A stretch of DNA of 64,000 bases from Tethya wilhelma (lineage: Eukaryota > Porifera > Demospongiae > Tethyida > Tethyidae). The notes under the pieces are model-generated. The model ran no database searches. It saw nothing but the letters and a program-made list of their open reading frames with translations, and had not been told where the DNA came from. The translations under genes were made by a program, and so were the position numbers. The stretch lies in the NCBI GenBank assembly GCA_964030475.1, contig CAXIPT010000003.1, positions 1,232,369 to 1,296,368 on the forward strand. Reading direction: 5' to 3'. Below, one piece after another: positions 23,440-37,078 of this stretch; the first letter of the stretch is position 1; each line of letters begins with the position of its first letter.

Positions 23440-23590
23440 GGTCTGTTTTTCCTTTCTTTTCCGAAGTGGTGATGGCGTTGATCTGTTTCACCTCCTCCTG
23501 GACAGCCACCATGATGTTTTCTCACCTCTTCCTCGAGTGTTTGCGTTGCTTTCTCGAGATTCGACTGATTTTTTCCTGCCATAGTGTTAG
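23440..23590 (-). pseudogene. DDX46: DDX46-2 upstream exon
   Basis: This repeats the small exon next to DDX46-1, with the MAGKNQSNLEKA start-like frame and the [13 protein letters not shown] reading frame overlapping it. It belongs to the DDX46-2 pseudogene. Confidence 0.5.
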
Positions 23591-23694
23591 AGTTACCTAG
23601 GTCAAAGGTCATATAAAGGTCAAGGGTCATTGGAATCAGAATCTGATCTACTTGCGACTGCTACTGGAGCCAGGAAACAGGAATGCAGAGAAGA

Positions 23695-25980
23695 TTACCA
23701 GTCGAACCGCCAACGTACGCATTTAATTTTTAGACCGGAAGTTGACCACACCCCTATGAATATTTGTCAGTTTCTGAAGTAGTCTTGCCGTGTTTTCTAC
23801 AGACGATATCTTTTAACCTTCTGCGATGATCTCCTTGAAGCTTGCACCACCAAGTTTTACTACTCTTGTAGTAATAAAATACATTTTGTACAGAACAATG
23901 GCGGCAAAATTGTCTTCAGCAGCAGCCTTACAACATACCAACTAAAGTGAAACTAAATTTAATTAGCTGTGTTTTCACCGTCCGGAACAGCAGTTCGCAG
24001 GTGTTCAGGAAATTGATAATCCACAAACTGATAGAGTAATGGTAATGCTAACAAATTATGTAATAAAATTTTTGTTCCCATATTTTCCATGACAGATACA
24101 AGACATTGAAAACTGACAAAAATCAATCCATATAGCTCTGGAAGCACATGAAAAAGCATGATGTACATTGATACAAATAAATAATACATGTATTTGAAAA
24201 ACAATAGTAATATTCTTGCCAGGTTGATACGAATAATACTGTCATAATAATAATAATAAACAGTGGTGCCGCCAGGATTCCGGAAGTCCAATAGTGCCCA
24301 TACAAATTTAATTTCACCCGGAAATGAGAATGTTGAACTATGCGCGCTAGCTAATTACTTATTCACACCAAAATTCTCTCTTGTAGAATAAGCTAGGGCT
24401 ATAAACACGGATCATATTGAAACTACATTGTTTCAGTTACTCATCACTGAAGTTTCGACTTCTCTATCTTGAAATATCATAATTTAGCAGGCCATATCAG
24501 CAACCTACTCAATGAGACAAAACCCGTGACATTTCATTTTGTGACATGCTTTATGACACAATTTCTATATGTATTACTAACACAAAAGCTCTAGTTTCTG
24601 TGAAACAAATCTTGATCTGTTCTCTTGAAACTAGCAAGAAGAATCAACCGTAGAAAATTTCAGTATGGTAAACTATTGAATTTGGTAAGGATCGCTACAC
24701 CCACTTGCTGAATTGTTGGTTTTCAACAGAAAACAAATAATACGATTTGAAACTATCAACACAAAGTTTTGTAGTGCGAAACAGCTGATGGTATGTATGA
24801 AACAGTACATGGCAGTGATCATAAAACTGTTTTCATTGATATTAGCATCAGTGATTGGCATTTATGGAGCTCTGAAGAGGGAACAACATGAAATTGATCA
24901 GTACACATCAACAAAGATATGGTGACAAAAAATTTTGTGAAACACACCAGGTACCCAGACTTGGAATATACAGAGCTACATAGTTATGCCACAATATGCA
25001 TAAGTTTTGACTTGTTCCCATACTTCCTACAGATACCAGCTCACACCCTATTGTCCACTTTGGAAGTGAACTGACGAGATCAGTCACTAAACCAGTCTGC
25101 AAACACAGAGAACAAGCGTATATGCTTTAATTTCATTGAAAAATACTAAAACAACATATTTACTTACCCTGTATACACTTTCCCTAGTCTCAATTGCTTT
25201 GAAAATAGTGCAAGAGCTTCTCTTGTAAAGCTACTTACATTCGCCAATTTCAGCTGAATTTACTACAATAGTGACGTCACGATTGCAAATAAATTCACGT
25301 GACATGAGACCTGGCGGGACCACTGTAAAACTGTGATACAATTTGAAGGGTATAGTGCTCTTTAATTAGAATCTGTACACTATTTTTGTTAAATCTTGAG
25401 TATTTCAAGTTGTGTGTCGTTGCCAACATGAATTTTAGTATTCTGGATGTTAGTGCTGAATTACAAACATATCTAGAGCACAAAAACCTTGAGAATTGCA
25501 TGGTTTACAGAGATATAACCAGCAATATTCGCCCAAATATGCATCTCTGGTTCTCTCTAAATACATATGGGAACAAAAAAGTCTTGGCTTGTAATACAAC
25601 TATTATGTCCGTTTTACTGTATGCAAGCTTCTTACCTGCTGATATTCCTGCGAACTGCTGTTCGGACGCACTTTGTAGGGAAGGTTCAAAAGACAGCACT
25701 CGAACGTACCAGCTTGAAACGAACACTGTGTTACATCCGTGTCACTTGCAAATACGGGACTCGACTTGTGCCATTCTGATCAGGAGGCGTTGCTCTTTAC
25801 TTCATGCATCACACTTCCGCAAAATACGTAAGAAGTTGACACAGAAAAAAGCTCAAAAATGGAGTTAAATTTTTGAGCTCCAAAGATAGATTTAGACGAT
25901 GACGTAATGCAATTCACGTCCAAAATTAACCTTGTACTACTACCATACGTACTTCCGGTGATGGGCGGTTCGACTGTTAC
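23695..25980. mobile_element. 2.28-kb transposon with TTAC target-site duplication
   Basis: The 13-bp inverted ends CAGTCGAACCGCC (23699-23711) and GGCGGTTCGACTG (ending 25976) are flanked by TTAC at 23695-23698 and 25977-25980. The empty site GAAGTTACAGCAAGTAC is present in the reversed paralog near 14940, and similar sequence at about 46300 and 61215, so this inserted after the segment was duplicated. No transposase domain is recognised. The superfamily is uncertain; a 4-bp target fits only a few DNA-transposon groups. Confidence 0.8.
25429..25868 (+). CDS. Unrecognised open frame inside the 2.28-kb transposon
   Basis: From the ATG at 25429 the frame reads MNFSILDVSAELQTYLEHKN... and ends in a Lys/Arg-rich tail (FRKIRKKLTQKKAQKWS), about 146 residues. 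I do not recognise it. It lies wholly inside the transposon, so it may be a transposon-borne gene remnant or chance. Confidence 0.25.
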
Positions 25981-26177
25981 AGCAAGTACAGTACTGCCTA
26001 GTGAAGGAAGGTCCACCATAGGCAGGGAGCAGATGATGAATATAGTCTGAGACTATAGATGTTTGAGGTAGCTAGCCTATGATGGGTGTTTATAAATACA
26101 AAAAAAGTATTTCACTTCTAAAAATTAATATCTCCTCATAGTCACAGTGTAAAAACTATAATACTCTATCCCAACAG

Positions 26178-26840
26178 GAGCCAAAGGAGTGGTGAAGCTG
26201 CTAATCCAGACTCCCAATGCTCGCAACAAGTGTGGCTTCAACACAGATCGTTTCGTCTTTGATCCCAGCTGTAGCTCTCCACGAGACATCAAACACTTGA
26301 AGTTCCTAGGAGTGTTGTTTGGATTTGCCATGAGAACCAAGAAGCCTCTTGACTTTCACCTGGCCCAGCCAATGTGGAAATTTATCTGTAGGTTCAAAGT
26401 TCAACATGACATTAAACATCTCTTCCCCCCTCCCCCTCAGGTATCAGTGGTCCATGAGGGTATGTCCACCATTGTCCCTGTTCCTCTTCTCTCTCTCTTC
26501 TCTGCTAAGATGTTGGAGAGTGCTACAGATGCTCAAGAAGGTCATACCCCATGCATGCCTGTACAGCTTCAATCTAACTTCAACTCACACTCACACATAC
26601 ACACACATACTCACCCACAACCACACACATAAGTTAATTGTACCTACACACACAAATACACGATCTCCAGAAAGGAGTAGCTTGGAACACAAAGTTGAAA
26701 GAAACAAGTTTGAGCGGTCGGAAGGGAGTCATTGGACTGTGTGTGATCTTAGCAGAGAGACTTCGCTATATACGCCATTAGAAACTGTCGCAGTAATTAT
26801 GGACAACTACATGCTGAGGAGAAGTGGCAGTGTATAACTA
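26178..26840 (+). pseudogene. HECT-2: HERC-like HECT fragment
   Basis: Exon 26178 to about 26390 encodes AKGVVKLLIQTPNARNKCGFNTDRF...GVLFGFAMRTKKPLDFHLAQPMWK. The next exon (from 26442) has VHEGMSTIVPVPLLSLFSAKMLES and then a deletion. The last part (about 26680-26840) keeps only the C-terminal remnant ending DNYMLRRSGSV, with an altered CRSIDM region. As in the other copies, most of the C-lobe is missing. A CA-rich tract lies at 26585-26665. Confidence 0.65.
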
Positions 26841-27144
26841 TATTATTATCATTATACTATAATTAAACTTAAGATGCATGTGCCATTAATAATGTTAATA
26901 CTGTATATATAAAGCAATAACTTTGAATCAAGTTCCTGTTGACAAACATTGTTGTAAGAAAAATGTAAAGGAAAATTTATATTTATTGTATAATAAACAC
27001 TCAGATCAATACATTACATATGCAATTCAAGCTGCAAAAAGGTATAGCATGCATATGTGACAATTTTGTGTAGTATGATAGTATCCCATCAAAATATTGA
27101 GACAACAGTCAGTGCGTGTGTTACAATTGATAGATCACCAATAT

Positions 27145-30100
27145 TTATTGATTGTCATCATCATGAATTGACATATCATCGTCACCATCAATATCATAAT
27201 CTTCATTATCACTGGTACCATCATCATCACTATCATCAGTGAGAGGTGTATACATGCCTTTAAACATATCCTCACTCATTGAGTCACATGTACAGTTGTA
27301 AGGCTCTGAAGTTAGGAGCTTTATAACTTCTAATTGGCCAAACATACTAGCAACATGGAGAGGAGTTTGGTTCATATTGTTAGTCACTGAAGGACTGCAT
27401 TTTGCATCATCAATCAAATATTTAACTATATTCACATGTCCCATTTGTGCAGCAACATGAAGTTGAGTATTACCCTCATCTCCTGGGATGTTTGGATCGC
27501 ACTTTAACTCTTTAATGAAAAACTTTACGACATGCAAGTGACCATTAAGTGCAGAATCATGAAAAGGGGTGTCACTGAGCGTATCTTTACAAGATGGATC
27601 ACAACCTTTGTCTAGAAGTAATTTGATGGCTTCTAGGTGTCCATGTTCAGCAGCCAAGTGAAGAGGAGTGCGTTTATCATTATCCTCTTGTGAAGAATTG
27701 CATTTTGCAACGTCAATCAAGTACTTCATTGTATCCACATCACCACCTTGAGCAGCACAATGAAGAGAAGTCCATCCATTATCTCCTTGAATGTCAGGAT
27801 CGAAATTTAACTCTGCAATGAAGAATTCTACGACATTCAAGTGACCATTAAGTGCAGCATCATGAAGAGGGGTGTCACTGAACATATCTTTACAAGATGG
27901 ATTACAACCTTTGTCTAGAAGTAATTTGATGGCTTCTAGGTGTCCACGTTCAGCAGCCAAGTGAAGAGGAGTACGTTTATTGCTATCCTTTTGTGAAGGA
28001 TTGCATTTTGCAATGTCAATCAAGTACTTCATTATCTCTAAGTTGCTATCTAGAGCTGCACAATGAAGAGGAGTCCATCCATTATCTCCTTGAATTTCAG
28101 GATCAATATTTAGCTCTGTGATGAAGAATTTTACTACATTCAAGTGACCACAGAGCGCAGCAAGGTGGAAAGGGGTGTTACTCTGCACATTTTTACAAGA
28201 TGGATCACAACCTTTGTTTACTAGCAATTTGATGGCTTCTAGGTGTCCCCATTGAGAAGCAAAGTGAAGAGGAGTACGTTTTTCATTATCCTCTTGTGAG
28301 GGGTTGCATTTTGCAGTGTCAATTAAGTACTTCATTGTATCCACGTGACCACATTCAGCTGCTAAATGAAGAGGTGTAAATCCTCTACCTCCTTGAATTG
28401 CAGGATCAAACTTCAATTCTGTGACAAAGAATTCTACTACTTTCAAGTGACCATAGAGTGCAGCAAAGTGAAGAGGGGTGGAATTCCACATGTTTTTACA
28501 AGATGGATCACAACCTTTGTCTAGTAGCAATTTGATGGCTTCTAGGTGTCCACGTCCAGCAGCAAAGTGAAGAGGAGTATGTTTATCATTATTCCCTTGT
28601 GAGGGGTTGCATTTTGCAGTGTCGATCAAGCACTTCATTGTATCTATGTGACCACCTTCAGCTGCGAAATGAAGAGGTGTACTTCCTTTATTTCCTTAAA
28701 TGTCAAGATCAAACTTTAACTCTGTGACAAAAAAATCTACTACAATCAAGTGACCATAGAGCGCAGCAAGATGGAAAGGGGTGTTACTCTGCACACTTTT
28801 ACAAGATGGATCACAACCTTTGTCTAGTAGCAACTTGATAGCTTCTAGGTGTCCACGTCTAGCAGCAAGGTGAAGAGGAGTAAGTTTATCATTATCTTCT
28901 TGTGAGGGGTTACATTTTGCAGTTTCAATCAAGTACTTTATAGTATTCACATGACCACCTTCAGCTGCTAAATGAAGAGGTGTATCTGCTTTTTCATTTT
29001 GAAGTTCAGGATCACAATTAAACTCTGTGACAAAGAATTCTACTACTTTCAAGTGACCATAGAGTGCAGCAAAGTGAAGAGGGGTGGAATTTGACATGTT
29101 TTTACAAGATGGATCACAACCATTGTCGAGTAGCAATTTGATGGCTTCTAGGTGTCCACATCTAGCAGCAAAGTGAAGAGGAGTATGTTTATCATTATTC
29201 TCTTGTGAGGGGTTGCATTTTGCAGTTTCAATCAAGTACTTTATAGTATTCACGTGACCACCTTCAGCTGCTAAATGAAGAGGTGTACCTGCTTTTTCAT
29301 CTTGAAGTTCAGGATCAAAATTTAACTCTGTGACAAAGAATTCTACTACTTTCAAGTGACCATAGAGTGCAGCAAAGTGAAGAGGGGTGGAATTCCACAT
29401 GTTTTTACAAAATGGATCACAGCCTTTGTCGAGTAGCAATTTGATGGCTTCTAGGTGTCCACGTGCAGCAGCCATGTGAAGAGGAGTACATTTATCATTG
29501 TCTTCTTGTGAGGGGTTGCATTTTGCAGTGTCGATCAAGTACTTCATTGTATCTATGTGACCACCTTCAGCTGCGAAATGAAGAGGTGTACTTCCTTTAT
29601 TTCCTTGAATGTCAAGATCAAACTTTAACTCTGTGACAAAAAAATCTACTACATTCAAGTGACCATAGAGCGCAGCAAGATGGAAAGGGGTGTTACTCTG
29701 CANACCATTGAGTGCAGCATCATGAAGAGGAGTGTCACAGAACACATGTTTACAAGATGGATCACAACCTCTCTCAAGTAGTAATTTGATGGCTTCTAGG
29801 TGTCCATGTTCAGCAGCAAAGTGAAGAGGAGTACGTTTATTGTTATAATATTGTGAAGGGTTGAGTCTTGCAATGTCAACCAAGTACTTTATTGTATCCA
29901 CATGACCGCCTCGAGCTGCACAATGAAGAGAAGTCCATCCATTATTTCCTAGAATGTTAGGATCGAAATTTATCTCTGTGATGAAGAATTCTACTACATG
30001 CAAGTGACCATTAAGTGCAGCAAGGTGAAGAGGGGTGTTACTGTACACATTTTTACAAGATGGATCACAACCTTTGTCTAAAAGTAATTTGATCGCTTTT

Positions 30101-33100
30101 AGGTGTCCGTGTTTAGCAGCAAAGTGAAGAGGAGTGTGTTTATCATTATTTTCTTGTGAAGGGTTGCATTTTGCAATGTCAATCAAGTACTTTATTGTAT
30201 CCACATCACCACCTTGAGCAGCACAATGAAGAGAAGTCCATCCATTATATCCTTGAATGTCATGATCGCAATTTAACTCTGTGATGAAGAATTCTACTAC
30301 ATTCAAGTGACTGTTACGTGCAGCATCATGAAGAGGGGTGTCACTGAACATATCTTTACAAGATGGATTACAACCTTTGTCTAGAAGTAATTTGATGGCT
30401 TCTAGGTGTCCACGTTCAGCAGCCAAGTGAAGAGGAGTACATTTATTGCTATCCTTTAGTGAAGGGTTGCATTTTGCAATGTCAATCAGGTACTTCATTA
30501 TCTCTAAGTTGCTATCTAGAGCTGCACAATGAAGAGGAGTCCATCCATTATCTCCTTGAAAGTCAGGATCAAAATTTAACTCTTCAATGAAGAACTGCAT
30601 TACATTCAAGTGACCATTGAGTGCAGCATCATGAAGAGGAGTGTCACAGAACACATGTTTACAAGATGGATCACAACCTTTCTCTAGTAGTAATTTGATG
30701 GCTTCTAGGTGTCCATGTTCAGCAGCAAAGTGAAGAGGAGTACATTTATTGTTATTCTCTTGTGAAGGGTTGAGTCTTGCAATGTCAACCAAGTACTTTA
30801 TTGTATCCACATGACCACCTCGAGCTGCACAATGAAGAGAAGTCCATCCATTATTTCCTATAGAATGTCAGGATCGAAATTTATCTCTGTGATGAAGAAT
30901 TCTACTACATGCAAGTGACCATTAAGTGCAGCAAGGTGAAGAGGGGTGTTACTGTGCACATTTTTACAAGATGGATCACAACCTTTGTCTAGTAGTAATT
31001 TGACCGCTTCTAGGTGTCCATGTTCAGCAGCAAAGTGAAGAGGAGTACATTTATTGTTATCCTCTTGTGAAGGGTTGCATTTTGCAATGCCAATCAAGTA
31101 CTTCATTGTATCCACATGACTACCTCGAGCTGCACAATGAAGAGAAGTCCATCCATTATATCCTTGAATGTCAGGATCAAAATTTAACTGTTCAATGAAG
31201 AATTGTACTACATTTAGGTGACCATTAAGTGCAGCATCATGAAGAGGAGTGTCATAGAACACATCTTTACAAGATGGATCACAACCTTTCTCTAGTAGTA
31301 GTTTGATGGCCTCTATGTGTCCACCTTTAGCAGCAAGGTGAATAGGAGTAGATTTATTATTATCCTCTTGTGCCGGGTTGCATTTTATATAGTCAATTAA
31401 GCAGTTCATTGTTTCCACATGACCACCTCGAGCTGCACAATGAAGAGAAGTCCATCCGTTATGTCCTTGAATGCCAGGATCGAAATTTAACTCTGCAATT
31501 AAGAATTTTACGACATTCAAGTGACCATTAAGTGCAGCAAGGTGAAGAGGGGTATTACTAAATACATTTTTACAACATGGATCACAACCTTTGTCTAGAA
31601 GTAATTTGACGGCTTCTAGGTGTCCATGTTCAGCAGCCAAGTAAAGAGGAGTGCGTTTATCATCATCCTCTTGTGAAGGATTGCATTTTGCAATGTAAAT
31701 CAAGTACTTCATTGTATCCACATGACCACCTTGAGCTGCACAATGAATAGAAGTCCATCCATTACGTCCTTGAATGTCAGGATCGAAATTTAACTTTGTG
31801 ATAAAGAATTCTACTACATTTAAGTGACCTTTAAGAGCAGCAAGGTGAAGAGGGGTGTTACTGTGCACATTTTTACAAGATGGATCACAACCTTTGTCAA
31901 TTAGTAATTTGGTGGCCTCTAGGTGTCCACTTCCAGCAGCAATATGAAGAGGAGTGTGTTTATGATTACTCTCTTGTGAAGGATTGCATTTTGCAATGTC
32001 AATCAAGTACTTCATTGTATCCACATGACCACCTATTGCTGCACAATGAAGAGAAGTCCATCCATTATGTTGTTGAATGTCAGAATTGAAATTTAACTCT
32101 GTGATGAAAAATTCTATTACTTTCAAGTGACCACTAAGTGCAGCATCATGAAGAGGGGTGTTACTAAACACATTTTTACAATATGGATCACAACCTTTGT
32201 CTAGTAGTAATTTGATCGCTTTTAGGTGTCCATGTTCAGCAGCCAAGTAAAGAGGAGTGCGTTTATCATTATCCTCTTGTGAAGGGTTGCCTTTTGCAAT
32301 GCTAATCAAGTACTTCATTGTATCCACATGACCACTTCGAGCTGCACAATGAAGAGTCCATCCATTACGTCCTTGAATGTCAGGATCAAAATTTAACTCT
32401 CTGATGAAGAATTCTATTACATTTAAGTGACCTTTAAGTGCAGCAAGGTGAAGAGGGGTGTTGTTGTGCACATCTTTACAAGATGGATCACAACCTTTGT
32501 CAAGTAGTAATTTGATGGCTTCTAGGTGTCCACAATCAGCAGCAAGGTGCATGAAGAGGAGTACGTTTATTACTATCATCTTGTGAAGGTTTGCATTTTG
32601 CAATGTCAATTAAGTACTTCATTGTATCCACATGACCACCTATAGCTGCACAATGAAGAGAAGTCCAACCATTACTTGTAGGAATGTTTGGATCACATTT
32701 TAATTCTGAAGCAAAAAACTTTACGATATTAATGTGGCCTTTATGTGCAGCATAATGGAGAGGAGTGAGCTCATGTTTAGTTTTGTCAGTAATAATCTGG
32801 TCCACTTTAAGGTACTTCTCAAATTCTTTAACAAGGTATTTGACGGTGTTAAGATTTCCTCCTATACAGGCCGCATGTAATGGAGTGATATTGTTTTTAG
32901 CTTCACACATTGGATCAACACCTTGATACGAAATTAGGTATTTCACTATATCAAACTGACCAAGACAAGCTGCTAGATTCAATGGAGCCTCACCATGCTG
33001 ACCAATAACTGTAGGATTACACTGTTTGGTTTCGACAAAGTACTTCAGAACATTAATATGGTGACCTCTTACGGCATAGTGAAGAGCTGTGTTTCCAAAC

Positions 33101-34654
33101 TTGTCTCTTTGCAATGGACTGAAAGCATTAGACTTCATAATAACTTTGACTCGATCCAAGTTCCCATGCAGAGCAGCAATATGTAGTGGAGTAGTAGTAC
33201 CAGTTGAACTATCTGCTTCTTTATGAGGTCTCTGATGATCTGAGTCATGAATTCCTGATTCAAAATTACTAGGTTCAAAGTCAACTTCATATGGATTATC
33301 TACATCAATATCAGCCATATCCTGTATATATGATAACTCAGTCAAAATAGTACTGAATGTAGTGCCAAGTCCTGATTCACTAGGTGCATCATCATCTGGT
33401 CTATCATCTGGCTTATGGTCATCATCACCATCCTCATCCTGGTGGCTAGGAGGATACTGGTATTTACCAGCAGAGATTTTAATAACTCCAAGAGCTGCTA
33501 GATCTTCTTCTTGTTGAGAGGAGAGAGGGAATATATTCTGATAGCTAGGGAGGGGAACCTGAAGGGTTAGCTCCAAACACCCTGGAGTTACAGAGTCAAG
33601 TACTAGCAAGCCAATGGGAAGACGAACAATCTCAGCAACTTTGTTGGTGAAACTCTGCAAATGATTATCATTATTCTCTTGTGAGGGGTTGTATTTTGCA
33701 GTGTCAATCAAGTACTTCATTGTATCTATATGACCACCTTCAGCTACTAAATGAAGAGGTGTAAATCCTTTACCTCTTTGAATTTCAGGATCAAACTTCA
33801 ACTCTGTGACAAAGAATTCTACTACATTCAAGTGACCACAGAGCGCAGCAAGGTGGAAAGGGGTGTTACTCTGCACATTTTTACAAGATGGATCACAACC
33901 TTTGTCTAGTAGCAATTTGATGGCTTCTAAACGTTCATTTGCAGCAGCCATGTGAAGAGGAGTATCTTTATTATCATTTTCTTGTGCCGGATTGCATTTT
34001 GCAATCTCAATCAAGTATTTCATAATATCCATGTGACCACCTTGAGCTGCTAAATGAAGAGGTGTACATCCTTTTTCTCCTTGAATTTCAGGATCAAACT
34101 TCAACTCCGTGACAAAGAATTCTACTACATTCAAGTGACCACAGAGCGCAGCAAGGTGGAAAGGGGTGTTATTCCACACATTTTTACAAGATGGATCACA
34201 ACCTTTGTCTAGTAGCAATTTGATGGCTTCTAGGTGTCCACGTCGAGCAGCAAGGTGAAGAGGAGTAAGTTTATCATTATTCTCTTGTGCGGGGTTGCAT
34301 TTTGCAGTGTCAATCAAGTACTTCGATCATCATATTCACGTGACCATGTTGAGCTGCTAAATGGAGAGGTGTCAAACCATATTTTTCAGGAATGCTAGGA
34401 TCACACCTTAACTCTAAAACAAAATAGTTTACAATTTCGGTGTGGCCTCTAAGTACAGCATAATGGAGAGGAGTGAGCTCTTGTTTAGTTTTATCAGTAA
34501 CAATCTGATTCATGTCAAGGTACTTCTCAAATTCTTTAAGGATGTATTTGACAGTGTTAAGATCTCCTCCTATACAGGCAGCATGTAATGGAGTGATCTT
34601 ATTTTTGTCCTCATACATTGGATCAACACCTTGATCTGAAATTAGGTATTCCAC
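27145..34654 (-). repeat. ANK-C ankyrin array with ~303-bp triplet period
   Basis: Roughly 70 ankyrin repeats are encoded here, nearly all obeying a three-repeat cycle: GGHVDTMKYLIDIAKCNPSQ, GHLEAIKLLLDKGCDPSCKN, then GHLNVVEFFITELNFDPDIQG. Neighbouring triplets are often almost identical at the DNA level, so expansion is recent or kept uniform by gene conversion. An N at 29703 joins two repeat copies out of register. Such an array is prone to assembly collapse, so copy number here is not reliable. Confidence 0.85.
33190..33660 (-). pseudogene. Second helical-domain/hinge copy embedded in the ANK-C array
   Basis: In the middle of the ankyrin array the frame passes directly from ENNDN into HLQSFTNKVAEIVRLPIGLLVLD, that is, the second half of the exon-6 domain, then ALGVIKISAGKYQYPP, the Asp-rich hinge, DVDNPYEVDFEP and a new ankyrin N-terminus (TTTPLHIAALHGNLDRVKV). 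It parallels 35350-34900. The intron that separates hinge and ankyrins in ANK-A (9842-10139) is absent at both places. The arrangement looks like an internal duplication with a breakpoint inside an exon. Confidence 0.7.
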
Positions 34655-35148
34655 TATATCAAACTGACCAAGACGAGCTGCTAGATTTAATGGAGTCTCT
34701 GCATACTGACCAAGAACTGTATAGGATTACATAATTTGGTCTCAATGAAGTATTTCAGAATATCAATATGGCGTCCATTAATGGCACAATGAAGAGCTGT
34801 GTTTCCAAACTTGTCTCTTTGCAATGGACTGAAAGCATTAGACTTCATAATAACTTTGACTCGATCCAAGTTCCCATGAAGAGCTGCAATATGTAGTGGA
34901 GTAGTAGTACCAGTTGAAGTGTTAGCTTCCCTAAGAGGTCTCTGATCAACTGATTCATGAATTCCTGATTCAAAATTACTAGGTTCAAAGTCAACTTCAT
35001 ATGGATTGTCTACATCTATAACAGCCATATCCTGTAAACATGATAATTCAGTCAATACTGTACTGAGAGCAGTGCCAATTCCTGATTCACTAGGTGCATC
35101 ATCATCTGGTCCATCATCTGGTTTATGGTCATCATCATCATCCTCATC

Positions 35149-35973
35149 CTAGTGGCTAGGAGGATACTGGTAGGTACCAGCAGAGATTTTAATCACCCCA
35201 AGAGCTGCTAGAGCTTCTTCCTGTTGAGAGGAGAGAGGGAAGATATTCTGATAGCTAGGTAGGGGGACCTGAAGAGTTAGCTCTAAACACCCTGGTGTTA
35301 CAGAGTCAAGCACTAGCAACCCAATGGGAAGATGGAGCAGTTCGGCTACTTTATTCGTAAAGCTTCTCAAGTGGTTTAGTGAGCATTCTTCAAACCCTTT
35401 GTGGTGAACTTTGATAAGGAAGGAAGGCCAATCTTTTTGGCTGACTCCTAACTCTGGTGGACATTTAAATATGGAACGTTTGGCGTATTTTTGAAATTCT
35501 GCCTTGAACTCTTTAAAGACTGACTTGTCTTCATCATTTCCCAATCCAATAACAATCTCTTCAATCAAGCAGTAGTTAAAGAAGGAGGAGTAGTCACTGA
35601 TGATGTTCATAGCTTGGCTGATTGATGTTGCTTGTTTCAGTTCTGGAAATTGATGTCGGAATGTGGGTTGGCTGTTGTTACTGAGACCAGTGTAGACTGG
35701 TTCCATTGTTTTAAACTGAGATACACAGGACAGGATATCAGCAGCTGTTTTCTTTCTCTCTTCTAAAGATTTTCTTACAGCAATGATGAGCTCCTGAAAC
35801 TTTTTGGTCATATCATCAAAATCAGAGTAAAGTTTTGCTTGGAGAGCTTCTGATTCAGCTTCTGTTGCACATGAAGTACTCAGATCAAGATAAGGAAACG
35901 AGTGCATGCATTTTAGTCGCTTGGGACTTGGATAACTTTCATCTCCTACATGTTTTATAAGATGCATATACAT
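35149..35973 (-). pseudogene. ANK-C helical domain exon
   Basis: Encodes EALQAKLYSDFDDMTKKFQE, SDYSSFFNYCLIEEIVIGLG, FQKYAKRSIFKCPPE, FLIKVHHKGFEECSLNHLRSF, LVLDSVTPGCLELTLQ and the signature ALGVIKISAGTYQYPPSH. A TAG follows where the ANK-A hinge has CAG (Gln), ending the frame before the ankyrin array. Beyond the TAG the hinge continues in frame. Confidence 0.75.
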
Positions 35974-36689
35974 GGCTGTATAACTTTTAGCTTATGAATT
36001 ATCTATATTTTGTACAAATGATTTCATACGTAAATACTGGCTAACCATTTTGTACATGTGACACTCTATTGGAGTCATGTGAAGTGCTAGCCGTTTCAGA
36101 TTCATGTTCAGAGGATCGATGCTCTTTGTCTTTTTCTTGATTTACTAACAGGTGGGTCTAGATCTATTTCATCTCTCTTTCCTTGAATAGATTCTGAACC
36201 TATTGTCATGATATACCATGTATAAGTACAGTTTGGGGAAAGTTATGGTAATATTATGTTATTAATTAATAATAGCTTATGGCATATAGAGCTATAGTCT
36301 TACTCTGATCAAGAAAGTACTTTGGCTGTTTTGGAGTTAAAAAACTTTCATCAAGAATTGCAATATCAGATTCATCTTGAGATGCTGATCTTTGTCTCTT
36401 CCTAGTGGATTCCCTACCTACATACATGCATACGCATCACAATCTTTCAAACTGCTTACAACCTGGTATACTCAGAATAAAAATTCACACAACTAGAAGT
36501 CTAGCGAGTAGAGAGCCCAGAACTCCCCCCAACCCCACCAATCTTGGCGTATCATACGTACAGTAGTACGCATATAGTATAGGAATATAGGCCTATCATA
36601 TTACATGTGTATGCATGCAAGGAGAAAGGGGCATATGATTGTCGAGTAAAGGAGCTGGTCTATAGGCTCACTAGACTGAATTTATGTGT

Positions 36690-36950
36690 ACAAACCTACA
36701 GTATTTCTGTTGTAGTTCCTCTGCTAGTCCTCTCTTGCTAACAGTAGATGCTCTTAAACAATCTAAAATGGACTCCCAACAGATTGGTGTCTCTGTGTTC
36801 CCATCCAACCAGTATCCCAGCATCTCACTCAGTCGACGATCAACAGATGGAAACATGTCTTCAATAGAACTGAGTTGAGGGAGTGGTATTTCTAACTGAA
36901 CTCCAATTTCATGCCACTTGTCTTTAGCTGGGGCCAGTTCAGCAGTGCAA
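36690..36950 (-). pseudogene. ANK-C DEATH exon with frameshift
   Basis: It matches ANK-A exon 4 closely (EIGVQLEIPLPQLSSIEDMF, SVDRRLSEMLGYWLDGN, WESILDCLRAS). Near 36945 one extra base relative to ANK-A turns the codons for TTELAP into a frame with TGA, so the released protein would be only a few residues long. The 3' end differs, with donor TGTAG|GTTTGT. Confidence 0.65.
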
Positions 36951-37078
36951 TGTTGCCAATTCCAAGCCTATAAGGCAGACATGAACATAATGCTGAATAA
37001 ACCATTATTAATGATCTAAGTACACAAATGCATGAGCAGCACTAAAACATTGCCTCCAGCATGCTAGCTTGTCCTCAC

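Noticed and set aside
24123..24925. Small hydrophobic frames inside the 2.28-kb transposon
   Set aside because: Short, AT-rich and without recognisable motifs.
27145..35055. Programmed frameshifting as an explanation for the broken ANK-C frames
   Set aside because: The breaks differ in size (1-7 bp), occur at random places in the repeats and are joined by plain nonsense codons; no slippery site with a structure was seen.
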